A program made the translations under genes and the position numbers. Source: Actinomycetota bacterium (lineage in GTDB: Bacteria; Actinomycetota; Actinomycetes; Actinomycetales; Cellulomonadaceae). From it: 9,825 nt of DNA. Below are positions 1-4,738 of this stretch, in pieces; the stretch's first letter is position 1; the number at the start of each line of letters is the position of its first letter. The notes under the pieces are model-generated. The model did no database searches, was not told where the DNA came from, and was given only the letters and a program-made list of their open reading frames with translations. Location of the stretch: assembly GCA_018898235.1 (NCBI GenBank), contig JAHIJU010000318.1, positions 1 through 9,825 of the forward strand. The letters are read 5' to 3'.

Positions 1-91
1 GGGTGCGCCACCTTCCTCCGCACATCTCGTGGGGCTGGTCGGTGCGCGCCTGCGCGGCTCGTCTACCAACGTCAGAGAGTTAGCGGAGGAC
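1..91 (+). other. Upstream region of infA, no clear promoter
   Basis: This stretch precedes infA and reads as non-coding. The open frame running through it into infA has no recognisable protein before the infA methionine. I found no convincing -35/-10 pair. The only strong signal is the purine-rich GGAGGA at 85-90. The upstream neighbour (often adk or map in actinobacteria) lies outside the window, so the operon promoter may do so too. Confidence 0.4.
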
Positions 92-313
92 ATGGCCAAG
101 AAGGACGGTGTCATCGAGATCGAGGGCTCCGTGGTCGAGGCACTGCCGAACGCGATGTTCCGCGTGGAGCTGTCCAACGGCCACCGTGTGCTCGCGACGA
201 TCTCGGGCAAGATGCGCCAGCACTACATCCGGATCCTTCCCGAGGACCGGGTCGTGGTGGAGCTCACCCCGTACGACCTGTCCCGCGGTCGCATCGTCTA
301 CCGCTACAAGTGA
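92..313 (+). CDS. infA: Translation initiation factor IF-1
   Basis: The 73-residue product is full length for IF-1, a single S1-type OB-fold protein. IF-1 binds the A site of the 30S subunit during initiation, together with IF-2 and IF-3. The sequence begins MAKKDGVIEIEG and contains the family blocks VVEALPNAMFRVELSNGH, ISGKMRQHYIRILPEDRV and LSRGRIVYRYK. The ATG at 92 is chosen because homology begins exactly there; the 21 upstream in-frame residues are unrelated. The nearest Shine-Dalgarno match, GGAGG at 85-89, leaves only 2 nt before ATG, an unusually short spacing. A weaker AGAGAG at 74-79 is the alternative. It is the first gene of the cluster in view, and rpmJ follows after 16 bp. Confidence 0.98.
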   Translation: MAKKDGVIEIEGSVVEALPNAMFRVELSNGHRVLATISGKMRQHYIRILPEDRVVVELTPYDLSRGRIVYRYK

Positions 314-329
314 TGAGCAAGGACATCCG

Positions 330-443
330 ATGAAGGTCAAGCCGAGCGTCAAGCCGATCTGCGACAAGTGCAAGGTGATTCGCCGGCACGGTCGCGTGCA
401 GGTCATCTGCGAGAACCCGCGGCACAAGCAGCGTCAGGGCTGA
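330..443 (+). CDS. rpmJ: 50S ribosomal protein L36
   Basis: The 37-residue product has the usual L36 length. It begins MKVKPSVKPICDKCK and ends in the basic tail NPRHKQRQG. L36 is a small zinc-ribbon protein of the large subunit that packs against 23S rRNA. Zinc ligands Cys11, Cys14, Cys27 and His32 are all present, so this is the zinc-binding (C+) form, not the zinc-free paralogue some actinobacteria make under zinc limitation. AAGGA at 319-323 is a well-placed ribosome binding site, 6 nt before the ATG. The infA stop lies 16 bp upstream, consistent with co-transcription. The next gene, rpsM, is 151 bp away across a strongly structured gap. Confidence 0.97.
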   Translation: MKVKPSVKPICDKCKVIRRHGRVQVICENPRHKQRQG

Positions 444-457
444 CACCCCGACGCACC

Positions 458-475
458 CCGGCCCGCACGGGCCGG
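458..475 (+). terminator. Hairpin after rpmJ (attenuator-like)
   Basis: A perfect 7-bp GC-only stem (ccggccc 458-464, gggccgg 469-475) closes a 4-nt loop, 14 bases past the rpmJ stop. No T-run follows, so it may be a weak terminator, an mRNA 3'-end stabiliser or a processing site instead of a full stop. It is the first of three hairpins in the rpmJ-rpsM gap. Confidence 0.5.
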
Positions 476-489
476 TCAGCGCAGCGTCA

Positions 490-508
490 CGTCGTGCCTG
501 GCACGACG
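490..508. promoter_or_regulatory. 19-bp near-perfect palindrome in the rpmJ-rpsM gap
   Basis: Arms cgtcgtgcc (490-498) and ggcacgacg (500-508) are perfect reverse complements around a single central t at 499. As RNA this folds with a small loop. As DNA its short spacing is what a dimeric regulator's operator looks like. It lies about 87 bases before the rpsM start. I do not recognise a known operator consensus. Confidence 0.5.
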
Positions 509-530
509 AACCCCCGGTCGGAGGCTGGGG

Positions 531-546
531 CCCGCGAGAACGCGGG
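531..546 (+). promoter_or_regulatory. Third hairpin in the rpsM leader
   Basis: Arms cccgcg (531-536) and cgcggg (541-546) close the tetraloop agaa. It lies about 50 bases before the rpsM start codon, in the region an autoregulatory ribosomal protein would be expected to contact. The stem is short, and the GC-rich background makes chance stems common. Confidence 0.4.
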
Positions 547-594
547 ACGACGGTGCGGCAGACCTCCGACGCAGTACAGGGAGCCGGAAGGCAC

Positions 595-975
595 ATGGCA
601 CGTCTGATCGGAGTCGACCTCCCCCGCGAGAAGCGGGTCGAGATCGCTCTCACCTACATCTACGGGGTCGGCCGCACGCGCGCCGACCAGACTCTCGCGG
701 CGACCGGCATCAGCCCGGACGTGCGCGTCAAGGACCTCACGGACGCCCAGCTGGTGACGTTGCGTGACTACCTCGAGGGCAACTTCAAGCTCGAGGGCGA
801 CCTGCGTCGCGAGGTCGCTGCCGACATTCGCCGCAAGGTTGAGATCGGCTGCTACCAGGGTCTGCGTCACCGCCGCGGGCTGCCGGTGCGCGGTCAGCGC
901 ACCAAGACCAACGCGCGTACCCGGAAGGGTCCCAAGCGCACCGTGGCCGGCAAGAAGAAGGCCGGGCGCAAGTAG
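595..975 (+). CDS. rpsM: 30S ribosomal protein S13
   Basis: The 126-residue protein matches S13 in full, from MARLIGVDLPREKRVEIALT to the lysine/arginine-rich C terminus KGPKRTVAGKKKAGRK. S13 sits in the 30S head and contacts the P-site tRNA and bridges to the 50S subunit. Family blocks include YIYGVGRTRA (helix-two-turn-helix region), EGDLRREV, KVEIGCYQGLRHRRGLPVRGQ and TKTNARTRKGP. The ATG at 595 is used because homology starts there; an in-frame ATG at 553 would add 14 unrelated residues from the structured gap. GGAAGG at 586-591 or AGGGAG at 578-583 can serve as ribosome binding site. rpsK follows 30 bp downstream. Confidence 0.98.
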   Translation: MARLIGVDLPREKRVEIALTYIYGVGRTRADQTLAATGISPDVRVKDLTDAQLVTLRDYLEGNFKLEGDLRREVAADIRRKVEIGCYQGLRHRRGLPVRGQRTKTNARTRKGPKRTVAGKKKAGRK

Positions 976-1005
976 CGCCCCCCGTAGACCTGAGAGAAGA
1001 CGAGA

Positions 1006-1407
1006 ATGCCCCCGAAGACCCGTGCTGCGGTGCGCAAGCCGCGCCGCAAGGAGAAGAAGAACGTCGCCTACGGGCAGGCGCACATCAAGAGCACGTTCAA
1101 CAACACGATCGTGTCGATCACGGACCCGTCCGGTGCGGTCATCGCCTGGGCGTCCTCCGGCCAGGTCGGTTTCAAGGGCTCGCGCAAGTCGACCCCGTTC
1201 GCGGCCCAGCTCGCCGCCGAGGCCGCTGCGCGTCGCGCCCAGGAGCACGGCATGCGCAAGGTCGACGTGTTCGTGAAGGGCCCCGGCTCCGGCCGTGAGA
1301 CCGCGATCCGCTCGCTCACCGCGACCGGTCTCGAGGTCGGCTCGATCCAGGACGTCACTCCCCAGGCCCACAACGGCTGCCGTCCGCCGAAGCGCCGCCG
1401 CGTCTGA
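1006..1407 (+). CDS. rpsK: 30S ribosomal protein S11
   Basis: The 133-residue product has the usual S11 length. S11 lines the mRNA exit side of the 30S platform and contacts 16S rRNA. After a basic actinobacterial N terminus (MPPKTRAAVRKPRRKEKKNV) come the hallmark blocks GQAHIKSTFNNTIVSITDPSG, SSGQVGFKGSRKSTPFAAQ, VFVKGPGSGRETAIRSL and the near-invariant C-terminal DVTPQAHNGCRPPKRRRV. A weak ribosome binding site (GAGAAG, 994-999) precedes the ATG. The rpsM stop is 30 bp upstream. In many bacteria rpsD (S4) comes next, but here rpoA follows directly, after a 128-bp structured gap. Confidence 0.98.
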   Translation: MPPKTRAAVRKPRRKEKKNVAYGQAHIKSTFNNTIVSITDPSGAVIAWASSGQVGFKGSRKSTPFAAQLAAEAAARRAQEHGMRKVDVFVKGPGSGRETAIRSLTATGLEVGSIQDVTPQAHNGCRPPKRRRV

Positions 1408-1413
1408 CCTCTC

Positions 1414-1445
1414 AGCCGGTGCCAGGAGGAGTCCTGGCACCGGCT
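1414..1445 (+). terminator. Perfect 14-bp hairpin between rpsK and rpoA
   Basis: Arms agccggtgccagga (1414-1427) and tcctggcaccggct (1432-1445) pair perfectly around the tetraloop ggag, starting 6 bases after the rpsK stop. The stem is as strong as the operon's terminal terminator, but no T-run follows and rpoA/rplQ lie downstream. It therefore probably attenuates, or marks an RNA processing or stabilising point, setting the ratio of S13/S11 to alpha/L17. Full termination would require a separate rpoA promoter at about 1446-1520, which I could not identify. Confidence 0.65.
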
Positions 1446-1492
1446 CGAACTGCTGTCCGGTGGACCGAGACCGGGCGGCGTGCACTGAACCT

Positions 1493-1519
1493 GCGGGGCG
1501 TCATATGGCGGACGCCCGC
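1493..1519 (+). promoter_or_regulatory. Stem-loop just upstream of the rpoA ribosome binding site
   Basis: Arms gggcgtc (1496-1502) and gacgccc (1511-1517) pair around an 8-nt loop. The stem extends by two more base pairs if one g is bulged (1493-1494 with 1518-1519). It ends 2 bases before the AGAGGAA ribosome binding site of rpoA (1522-1528), so it could modulate translation initiation. No ligand or protein is identified. Confidence 0.4.
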
Positions 1520-1535
1520 TGAGAGGAACCACACC

Positions 1536-2549
1536 GTGCTCATCGCACAGCGCCCCACCCTGACCGAAGAGGTCGTCTCGGAGCACCGTTCGCGGTTCTC
1601 CATCGAGCCGCTGGAGCCGGGCTTCGGCTACACGCTCGGCAACTCCCTGCGCCGCACGCTGCTGTCGTCCATCCCGGGCGCCGCGGTGACGAGCATCCGC
1701 ATCGACGGCGTGCTGCACGAGTTCTCCACCGTGCCGGGTGTCAAGGAGGATGTCACCGAGCTCATCCTCAACATCAAGAACCTGGTCGTCTCCTCGGAGA
1801 ACGACGAGCCGGTCGTCATGTACCTGCGCAAGCAGGGGCCGGGCGCGGTGAGCGCGGCCGACATCGTTCCGCCGGCCGGTGTCGAGGTGCACAACCCCGA
1901 CCTGCACCTGGCGACGCTCAACGACAAGGGCAAGCTGGAGATCGAGCTCACGGTCGAGCGCGGTCGTGGCTACGTGTCGGCGAACCAGAACAAGGCGTTC
2001 GACGCCGAGATCGGCCGGATCCCGGTCGACTCGATCTACTCGCCGGTGCTCAAGGTGACCTACAAGGTCGAGGCGACCCGCGTCGAGCAGCGGACGGACT
2101 TCGACAAGCTCGTCGTCGACGTCGAGACCAAGCCCGCCATCAGCCCGCGTGACGCGCTCGCCAGCGCAGGCAAGACTCTGGTCGAGCTGTTCGGGCTCGC
2201 ACGGGAGCTCAACGTCGAGGCCGAGGGCATCGAGATCGGCCCGTCGCCGACGGATGCCGCGCTCGCTGCCGACCTGGCGCTGCCGATCGAGGATCTGCAG
2301 CTCACCATCCGGTCGTACAACTGCCTCAAGCGCGAGGGCATCCACTCGGTGGGCGAGCTCGTGGCCCGTTCCGAGGCGGACCTGCTCGACATCCGCAACT
2401 TCGGCGCGAAGTCGATCGTCGAGGTCAAGGAAAAGCTCGCCGAGCTCGGGCTCTCTCTCAAGGACTCGCCCCTCGACTTCGACCCCAGCACGACGGCGGG
2501 CTACTACGCCGACGACGAGGGTGACTTCGTCGACGACGAGCAGTTCTGA
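1536..2549 (+). CDS. rpoA: DNA-directed RNA polymerase subunit alpha
   Basis: The 337-residue protein is a complete alpha subunit, which dimerises to nucleate polymerase assembly. The N-terminal domain (about 1-230) carries FSIEPLEPGFGYTLGNSLRRTLLSSIPGAA and the dimerisation/beta-binding region. The C-terminal domain (about 250-310) carries IRSYNCLKREGIHSVGELV and NFGAKSIVEVKEKL. By alignment with E. coli (offset 6), the UP-element-binding residues Arg259, Asn262, Cys263, Gly290, Lys292 and Ser293 are all kept. An acidic tail (DDEGDFVDDEQF) follows. The start is GTG at 1536, giving the typical actinobacterial N terminus LIAQRPTLTEE, with AGAGGAA 7 nt upstream; the 39 in-frame residues before it come from the gap. 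rplQ follows after 33 bp. Confidence 0.98.
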   Translation: MLIAQRPTLTEEVVSEHRSRFSIEPLEPGFGYTLGNSLRRTLLSSIPGAAVTSIRIDGVLHEFSTVPGVKEDVTELILNIKNLVVSSENDEPVVMYLRKQGPGAVSAADIVPPAGVEVHNPDLHLATLNDKGKLEIELTVERGRGYVSANQNKAFDAEIGRIPVDSIYSPVLKVTYKVEATRVEQRTDFDKLVVDVETKPAISPRDALASAGKTLVELFGLARELNVEAEGIEIGPSPTDAALAADLALPIEDLQLTIRSYNCLKREGIHSVGELVARSEADLLDIRNFGAKSIVEVKEKLAELGLSLKDSPLDFDPSTTAGYYADDEGDFVDDEQF

Positions 2550-2582
2550 CCTTCTCTCGACCTTCCCAAGGAGTGAACGACG

Positions 2583-3128
2583 ATGCCCACGCCCACCAAG
2601 GGTCCGCGCCTGGGTGGCGGTCCGGCTCACGAGCGGCTGATCCTCGCGCACCTCGCGACCCAGCTGTTCGAGCACCGGTCCATCACCACCACCGAGGCCA
2701 AGGCCAAGCGGGTGCGTCCGCTGGCCGAGCGTCTCATCACCTTCGCCAAGCGTGGTGACCTGCACGCCCGTCGCCGGGTGCTGACCGTCGTTCGCGACAA
2801 GTCGGTGGTGCACGAGCTGTTCACCGAGATCGCCCCGGCCATGGCCGACCGCACCGGTGGCTACACGCGCATCACCAAGATCGGCCCGCGCAAGGGCGAC
2901 AACGCCCCGATGGCGGTCATCGAGCTCGTGCTCGAGCCCGTCTCGCCCAAGCAGCAGGTCGTGCGCGAGGCGACGGCCGCAGCGGCGAAGGCGGCGCCCG
3001 TCGTCGAGCCGGTCGAGGCGACCGAGGTCACGGAGACCGAGGTCACGGAGACCGAGGCCACGCCTGCGCAGGACGCCGTCGAGGCGGCCGCGGAGCCCAC
3101 CTCGGACGAGGCCGCCGACAAGGCGTGA
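2583..3128 (+). CDS. rplQ: 50S ribosomal protein L17 with acidic/Ala-rich C-terminal extension
   Basis: The 181-residue product is longer than E. coli L17 (127 residues). Residues 1-120 are the L17 fold, which lies near the peptide exit tunnel: MPTPTKGPRLGGGPAHERLI, TTTEAKAKRVRPLAERLITFAKRGD and GGYTRITKIGPRKGDNAPMAVIELV. Residues from about 125 on are a low-complexity Ala/Glu/Thr/Val tail, probably disordered, with the repeat TEVTE-TEVTE-TEATP at 147-161. Such tails are common on actinobacterial L17 and their role is unknown. AAGGAG at 2568-2573 lies 9 nt before the ATG. It is the last gene of the operon; a strong terminator follows within 20 bp of the stop. truA, often next, is displaced by two - strand genes. 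Confidence 0.97.
   Translation: MPTPTKGPRLGGGPAHERLILAHLATQLFEHRSITTTEAKAKRVRPLAERLITFAKRGDLHARRRVLTVVRDKSVVHELFTEIAPAMADRTGGYTRITKIGPRKGDNAPMAVIELVLEPVSPKQQVVREATAAAAKAAPVVEPVEATEVTETEVTETEATPAQDAVEAAAEPTSDEAADKA
3021..3050 (+). repeat. Two tandem 15-bp repeats within rplQ
   Basis: The unit accgaggtcacggag occurs perfectly at 3021-3035 and 3036-3050. A degenerate third copy (accgaggccacgcct) starts at 3051. The units encode TEVTE, TEVTE and TEATP in the L17 tail. Unit length is a multiple of three, so copy-number change by slippage would keep the frame. Confidence 0.9.
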
Positions 3129-3145
3129 CGGACCGCACCTGACGC

Positions 3146-3179
3146 CGAAGGGCCCGCGCCGACAGGTGCGGGCCCTTCG
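3146..3179 (+). terminator. Intrinsic-type terminator of the alpha operon
   Basis: Arms cgaagggcccgcgcc (3146-3160) and ggtgcgggcccttcg (3165-3179) pair over 15 bp, including one G-U, around the loop gaca. The stem begins 17 bases after the rplQ stop. The downstream T-tract is absent, as is frequent in high-GC actinobacteria. It can also block transcription from the converging - strand gene, whose stop is at 3224. Confidence 0.8.
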
Positions 3180-3209
3180 CCGTTCATGCGGTGTCTGCCG
3201 GTGCGGGCA

Positions 3210-3234
3210 CGACCGGCCGAGACTCAGCCGGTCG
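3210..3234 (-). terminator. Hairpin at the 3' end of the - strand hypothetical gene
   Basis: Arms cgaccggc (3210-3217) and gccggtcg (3227-3234) form a perfect 8-bp stem with a 9-nt loop containing the stop codon of the - strand gene. One arm is coding sequence for its last residues. No T-run follows on the - strand. It may work with the rplQ terminator hairpin 31 bases away. Confidence 0.45.
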
Positions 3235-3868
3235 GCCCGGCCATCCGGGTGAGGGCCTCCCCGAACCTGCGCGCGAGGCCGGCACCGCCGTCGGAGGCGG
3301 TGAGCAGCGACAGCCGGGTGTCCGGTGCTCGGTAGTAGACCCAGGGGCTCACCGGGTCGGCGATCCGGTGCTCGACCACGGCCAGCTCGCCGAGCAGCTG
3401 GAGGGCCGCAGGAACGGCCTCGATCCGCTCGAGCACGTGGACGGCGAGCAGGTGACGGTTCGGCGCGATGACCAGGACGCCGTGCTCGGGTCGCTCGATC
3501 CGGAGGGTCGCTGCCAGCAGACCGTCGAGCACGAGCAGCCGCGAGGCGCCGAACACGTCGTCGGACACGTAGGTCTCGATGCGTGCATCCGCACCGACCC
3601 GGAGCGTGCTGTGGCGCGGTGCGGGCAGCCGGGCGAGTCCCTCGACGGCGCGCTGGGCACACACCTCCCACCCGCCGTGCACAGCGGGGTCCAGCGGTCC
3701 GCTCACGGACTTGCCGCGAACCTCGACCATCACCTGGCGCAGCCCCGGAGCGATCAGTCGGCCGCGCGCGAACTGCTCGGTAGCGCCGTCCGCCCCGTGC
3801 AGCCCGCGGTCGGCGACGAGCCTCGCCACGTGCTGGGGGCCCTGGGCAAACCCGCCGAAAAGGGACAC
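3224..3868 (-). CDS. Hypothetical protein of 214 residues, leaderless GTG start
   Basis: I do not recognise this protein. It reads as real coding sequence: balanced hydrophobic and charged residues, long alternating hydrophobic strands (VLVIAPNRHLLAVHVLERI at about 130-148, LLVLDGLLAATLRIE), and no membrane segment or signal peptide. The opposing + strand frame is rich in Gly, Gln, Arg and His, like an antisense shadow. The fold looks soluble and alpha/beta. There is no cysteine pair or obvious catalytic motif. The start is GTG at 3868; no ribosome binding site precedes it, but TACCCT lies 6 nt upstream (see promoter), implying a leaderless mRNA. The ROK kinase ends 76 bp upstream in the same direction; rplQ converges from the other side. 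Confidence 0.75.
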   Translation of the reverse strand: MSLFGGFAQGPQHVARLVADRGLHGADGATEQFARGRLIAPGLRQVMVEVRGKSVSGPLDPAVHGGWEVCAQRAVEGLARLPAPRHSTLRVGADARIETYVSDDVFGASRLLVLDGLLAATLRIERPEHGVLVIAPNRHLLAVHVLERIEAVPAALQLLGELAVVEHRIADPVSPWVYYRAPDTRLSLLTASDGGAGLARRFGEALTRMAGPTG

Positions 3869-3874
3869 CCGGCC

Positions 3875-3903
3875 AGGGTAGGTCGGCCCGCGGCGCCCGT
3901 CAC
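3875..3903 (-). promoter_or_regulatory. Candidate leaderless promoter of the 214-residue gene
   Basis: On the - strand, GTGACG (complement of 3898-3903; four of six matches to TTGACA), a 17-nt spacer and TACCCT (complement of 3875-3880; fits TANNNT) end 6 nt before the GTG start at 3868. The predicted transcription start therefore coincides with the start codon. Absence of a Shine-Dalgarno sequence supports this. Confidence 0.55.
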
Positions 3904-3944
3904 GAGCTGGGACCGATGATCACCCGGACGGTTGACCCGTGGGC

Positions 3945-4706
3945 TCAGGCGGCCTGCAGGCTCCAGGCGCGGACGCCGCCGACGATCCCGGCGGCGTTCG
4001 GCACGACGACGACGTCGTCCCCGAGCCGGTCGAGCACCTGGGCGCTCACCCGCCGCGAGTTGCCACCACCGAGGTAGAGGCGGTCCCAGGCGACCACCGG
4101 GCGCAACCCGTCGACCACACGGCGTACGCGACGTGACCAGAGCGCATCTCCGAGCCGTGCCCGCTCCGGCTGGCCGATGTACGAGTCGTAGGTGGTGGCC
4201 CGCGTCACCGGTGCGTGCGACATCTCGAGGTGCGGGGCGAGCCGCCCGCCGTCGAACAACGCCCAGCCCAGCCCGGTGCCGAGGGTCAGGACCAGCTCGA
4301 CACCGGTGCCGGAGACGACCCCGGCGCCGTGCACCTGGGCGTCGTTCAGCACGAGGGTCGGCAGCTCGAGGCGCGCCTCGAGCAGCGCGCGGACGTCACA
4401 GCCGGCCCAGGCCGCGACCAGCTCGGGCAGCGCGGGGGTCCGGGGGCCGGCGCGGTTGATGTAGTGCGGGGTCGAGACGACCACGCCGTGCCGGATCATC
4501 CCCGGCATCCCCACGGTGAGCCGGTCGGCGCGGGGCAGACCAGCAGCCAGCTCGGCGATGGTCTCGACCAGCCTGACGGGCGGCAGCGGGTACGGGGTGG
4601 GGACCCGGACGGCCGGTGCGTGCAGCGTGCCCGCGGCGTCCAGGACGGACGCCTTGATGCCGCCGCCGCCGCAGTCGACGGCGAGGGTGAAGGGGTCTGT
4701 GGGCAC
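3945..4706 (-). CDS. ROK-family kinase, polyphosphate-glucokinase-like
   Basis: The 253-residue protein has ROK sugar-kinase architecture: an N-terminal phosphate loop AVDCGGGGIKASVLD (9-23), the catalytic-base motif LNDAQVHGAG with Asp122, the glycine-rich TLGTGLGWALFDGG (141-154), LEMSH (160-164, matching the family's LELGH), and LGGGNSRR (212-219). The length and the lack of the ROK repressor's N-terminal DNA-binding domain and CXCGXXGC zinc motif point to the PpgK-like branch, which phosphorylates glucose with polyphosphate or ATP. Phosphoryl donor and sugar are inferred, not shown. The phosphate loop reads GGGG where GGTG or GGSG is usual. The start is GTG at 4706; the longer 344-residue reading would overlap truA and has a non-protein-like Arg/Pro-rich N terminus. 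TAGGTT lies 5 nt upstream, suggesting leaderless expression. Confidence 0.87.
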   Translation of the reverse strand: MPTDPFTLAVDCGGGGIKASVLDAAGTLHAPAVRVPTPYPLPPVRLVETIAELAAGLPRADRLTVGMPGMIRHGVVVSTPHYINRAGPRTPALPELVAAWAGCDVRALLEARLELPTLVLNDAQVHGAGVVSGTGVELVLTLGTGLGWALFDGGRLAPHLEMSHAPVTRATTYDSYIGQPERARLGDALWSRRVRRVVDGLRPVVAWDRLYLGGGNSRRVSAQVLDRLGDDVVVVPNAAGIVGGVRAWSLQAA

Positions 4707-4711
4707 GCCCC

Positions 4712-4717
4712 AACCTA
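4712..4717 (-). promoter_or_regulatory. Candidate -10 element of the ROK kinase gene
   Basis: The - strand reads TAGGTT, fitting TANNNT, and ends 5 nt before the GTG start at 4706, so the transcript would begin at or next to the start codon. No good -35 is visible at the expected position (about 4735-4740, over the truA start). Confidence 0.45.
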
Positions 4718-4724
4718 ACGCCGT

Positions 4725-4730
4725 TACGGT
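4725..4730 (+). promoter_or_regulatory. Candidate -10 element of truA
   Basis: TACGGT fits TANNNT and ends 8 nt before the truA GTG at 4739. No Shine-Dalgarno sequence lies between, so truA may be leaderless. The matching -35 would fall around 4702-4707, inside the ROK kinase start, where no consensus is seen. It is interleaved with the opposing -10. Confidence 0.45.
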
Positions 4731-4738
4731 GGTGCGCC

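Noticed and set aside
1503..1508. In-frame-looking ATG in catatg upstream of rpoA
   Set aside because: It lies in the loop of a stem and in a different frame from rpoA; no protein-like sequence follows.
1068..3671. 867-residue open frame on the - strand
   Set aside because: It lies antisense to rpsK, rpoA and rplQ, is Arg/Gly/Leu-rich and low in complexity, and is typical of long spurious frames in high-GC DNA.
3191..3919. 242-residue open frame on the + strand opposite the hypothetical gene
   Set aside because: Its composition (Gly, Gln, Arg, His, Pro) looks antisense, while the - strand frame has protein-like hydrophobic patterning and a good promoter.
3952..3961. 10-bp palindrome gcctgcaggc at the end of the ROK gene
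   Set aside because: It is coding for the last residues (LQAA region), too short to be distinguished from chance in this composition, and not placed at a regulatory position.
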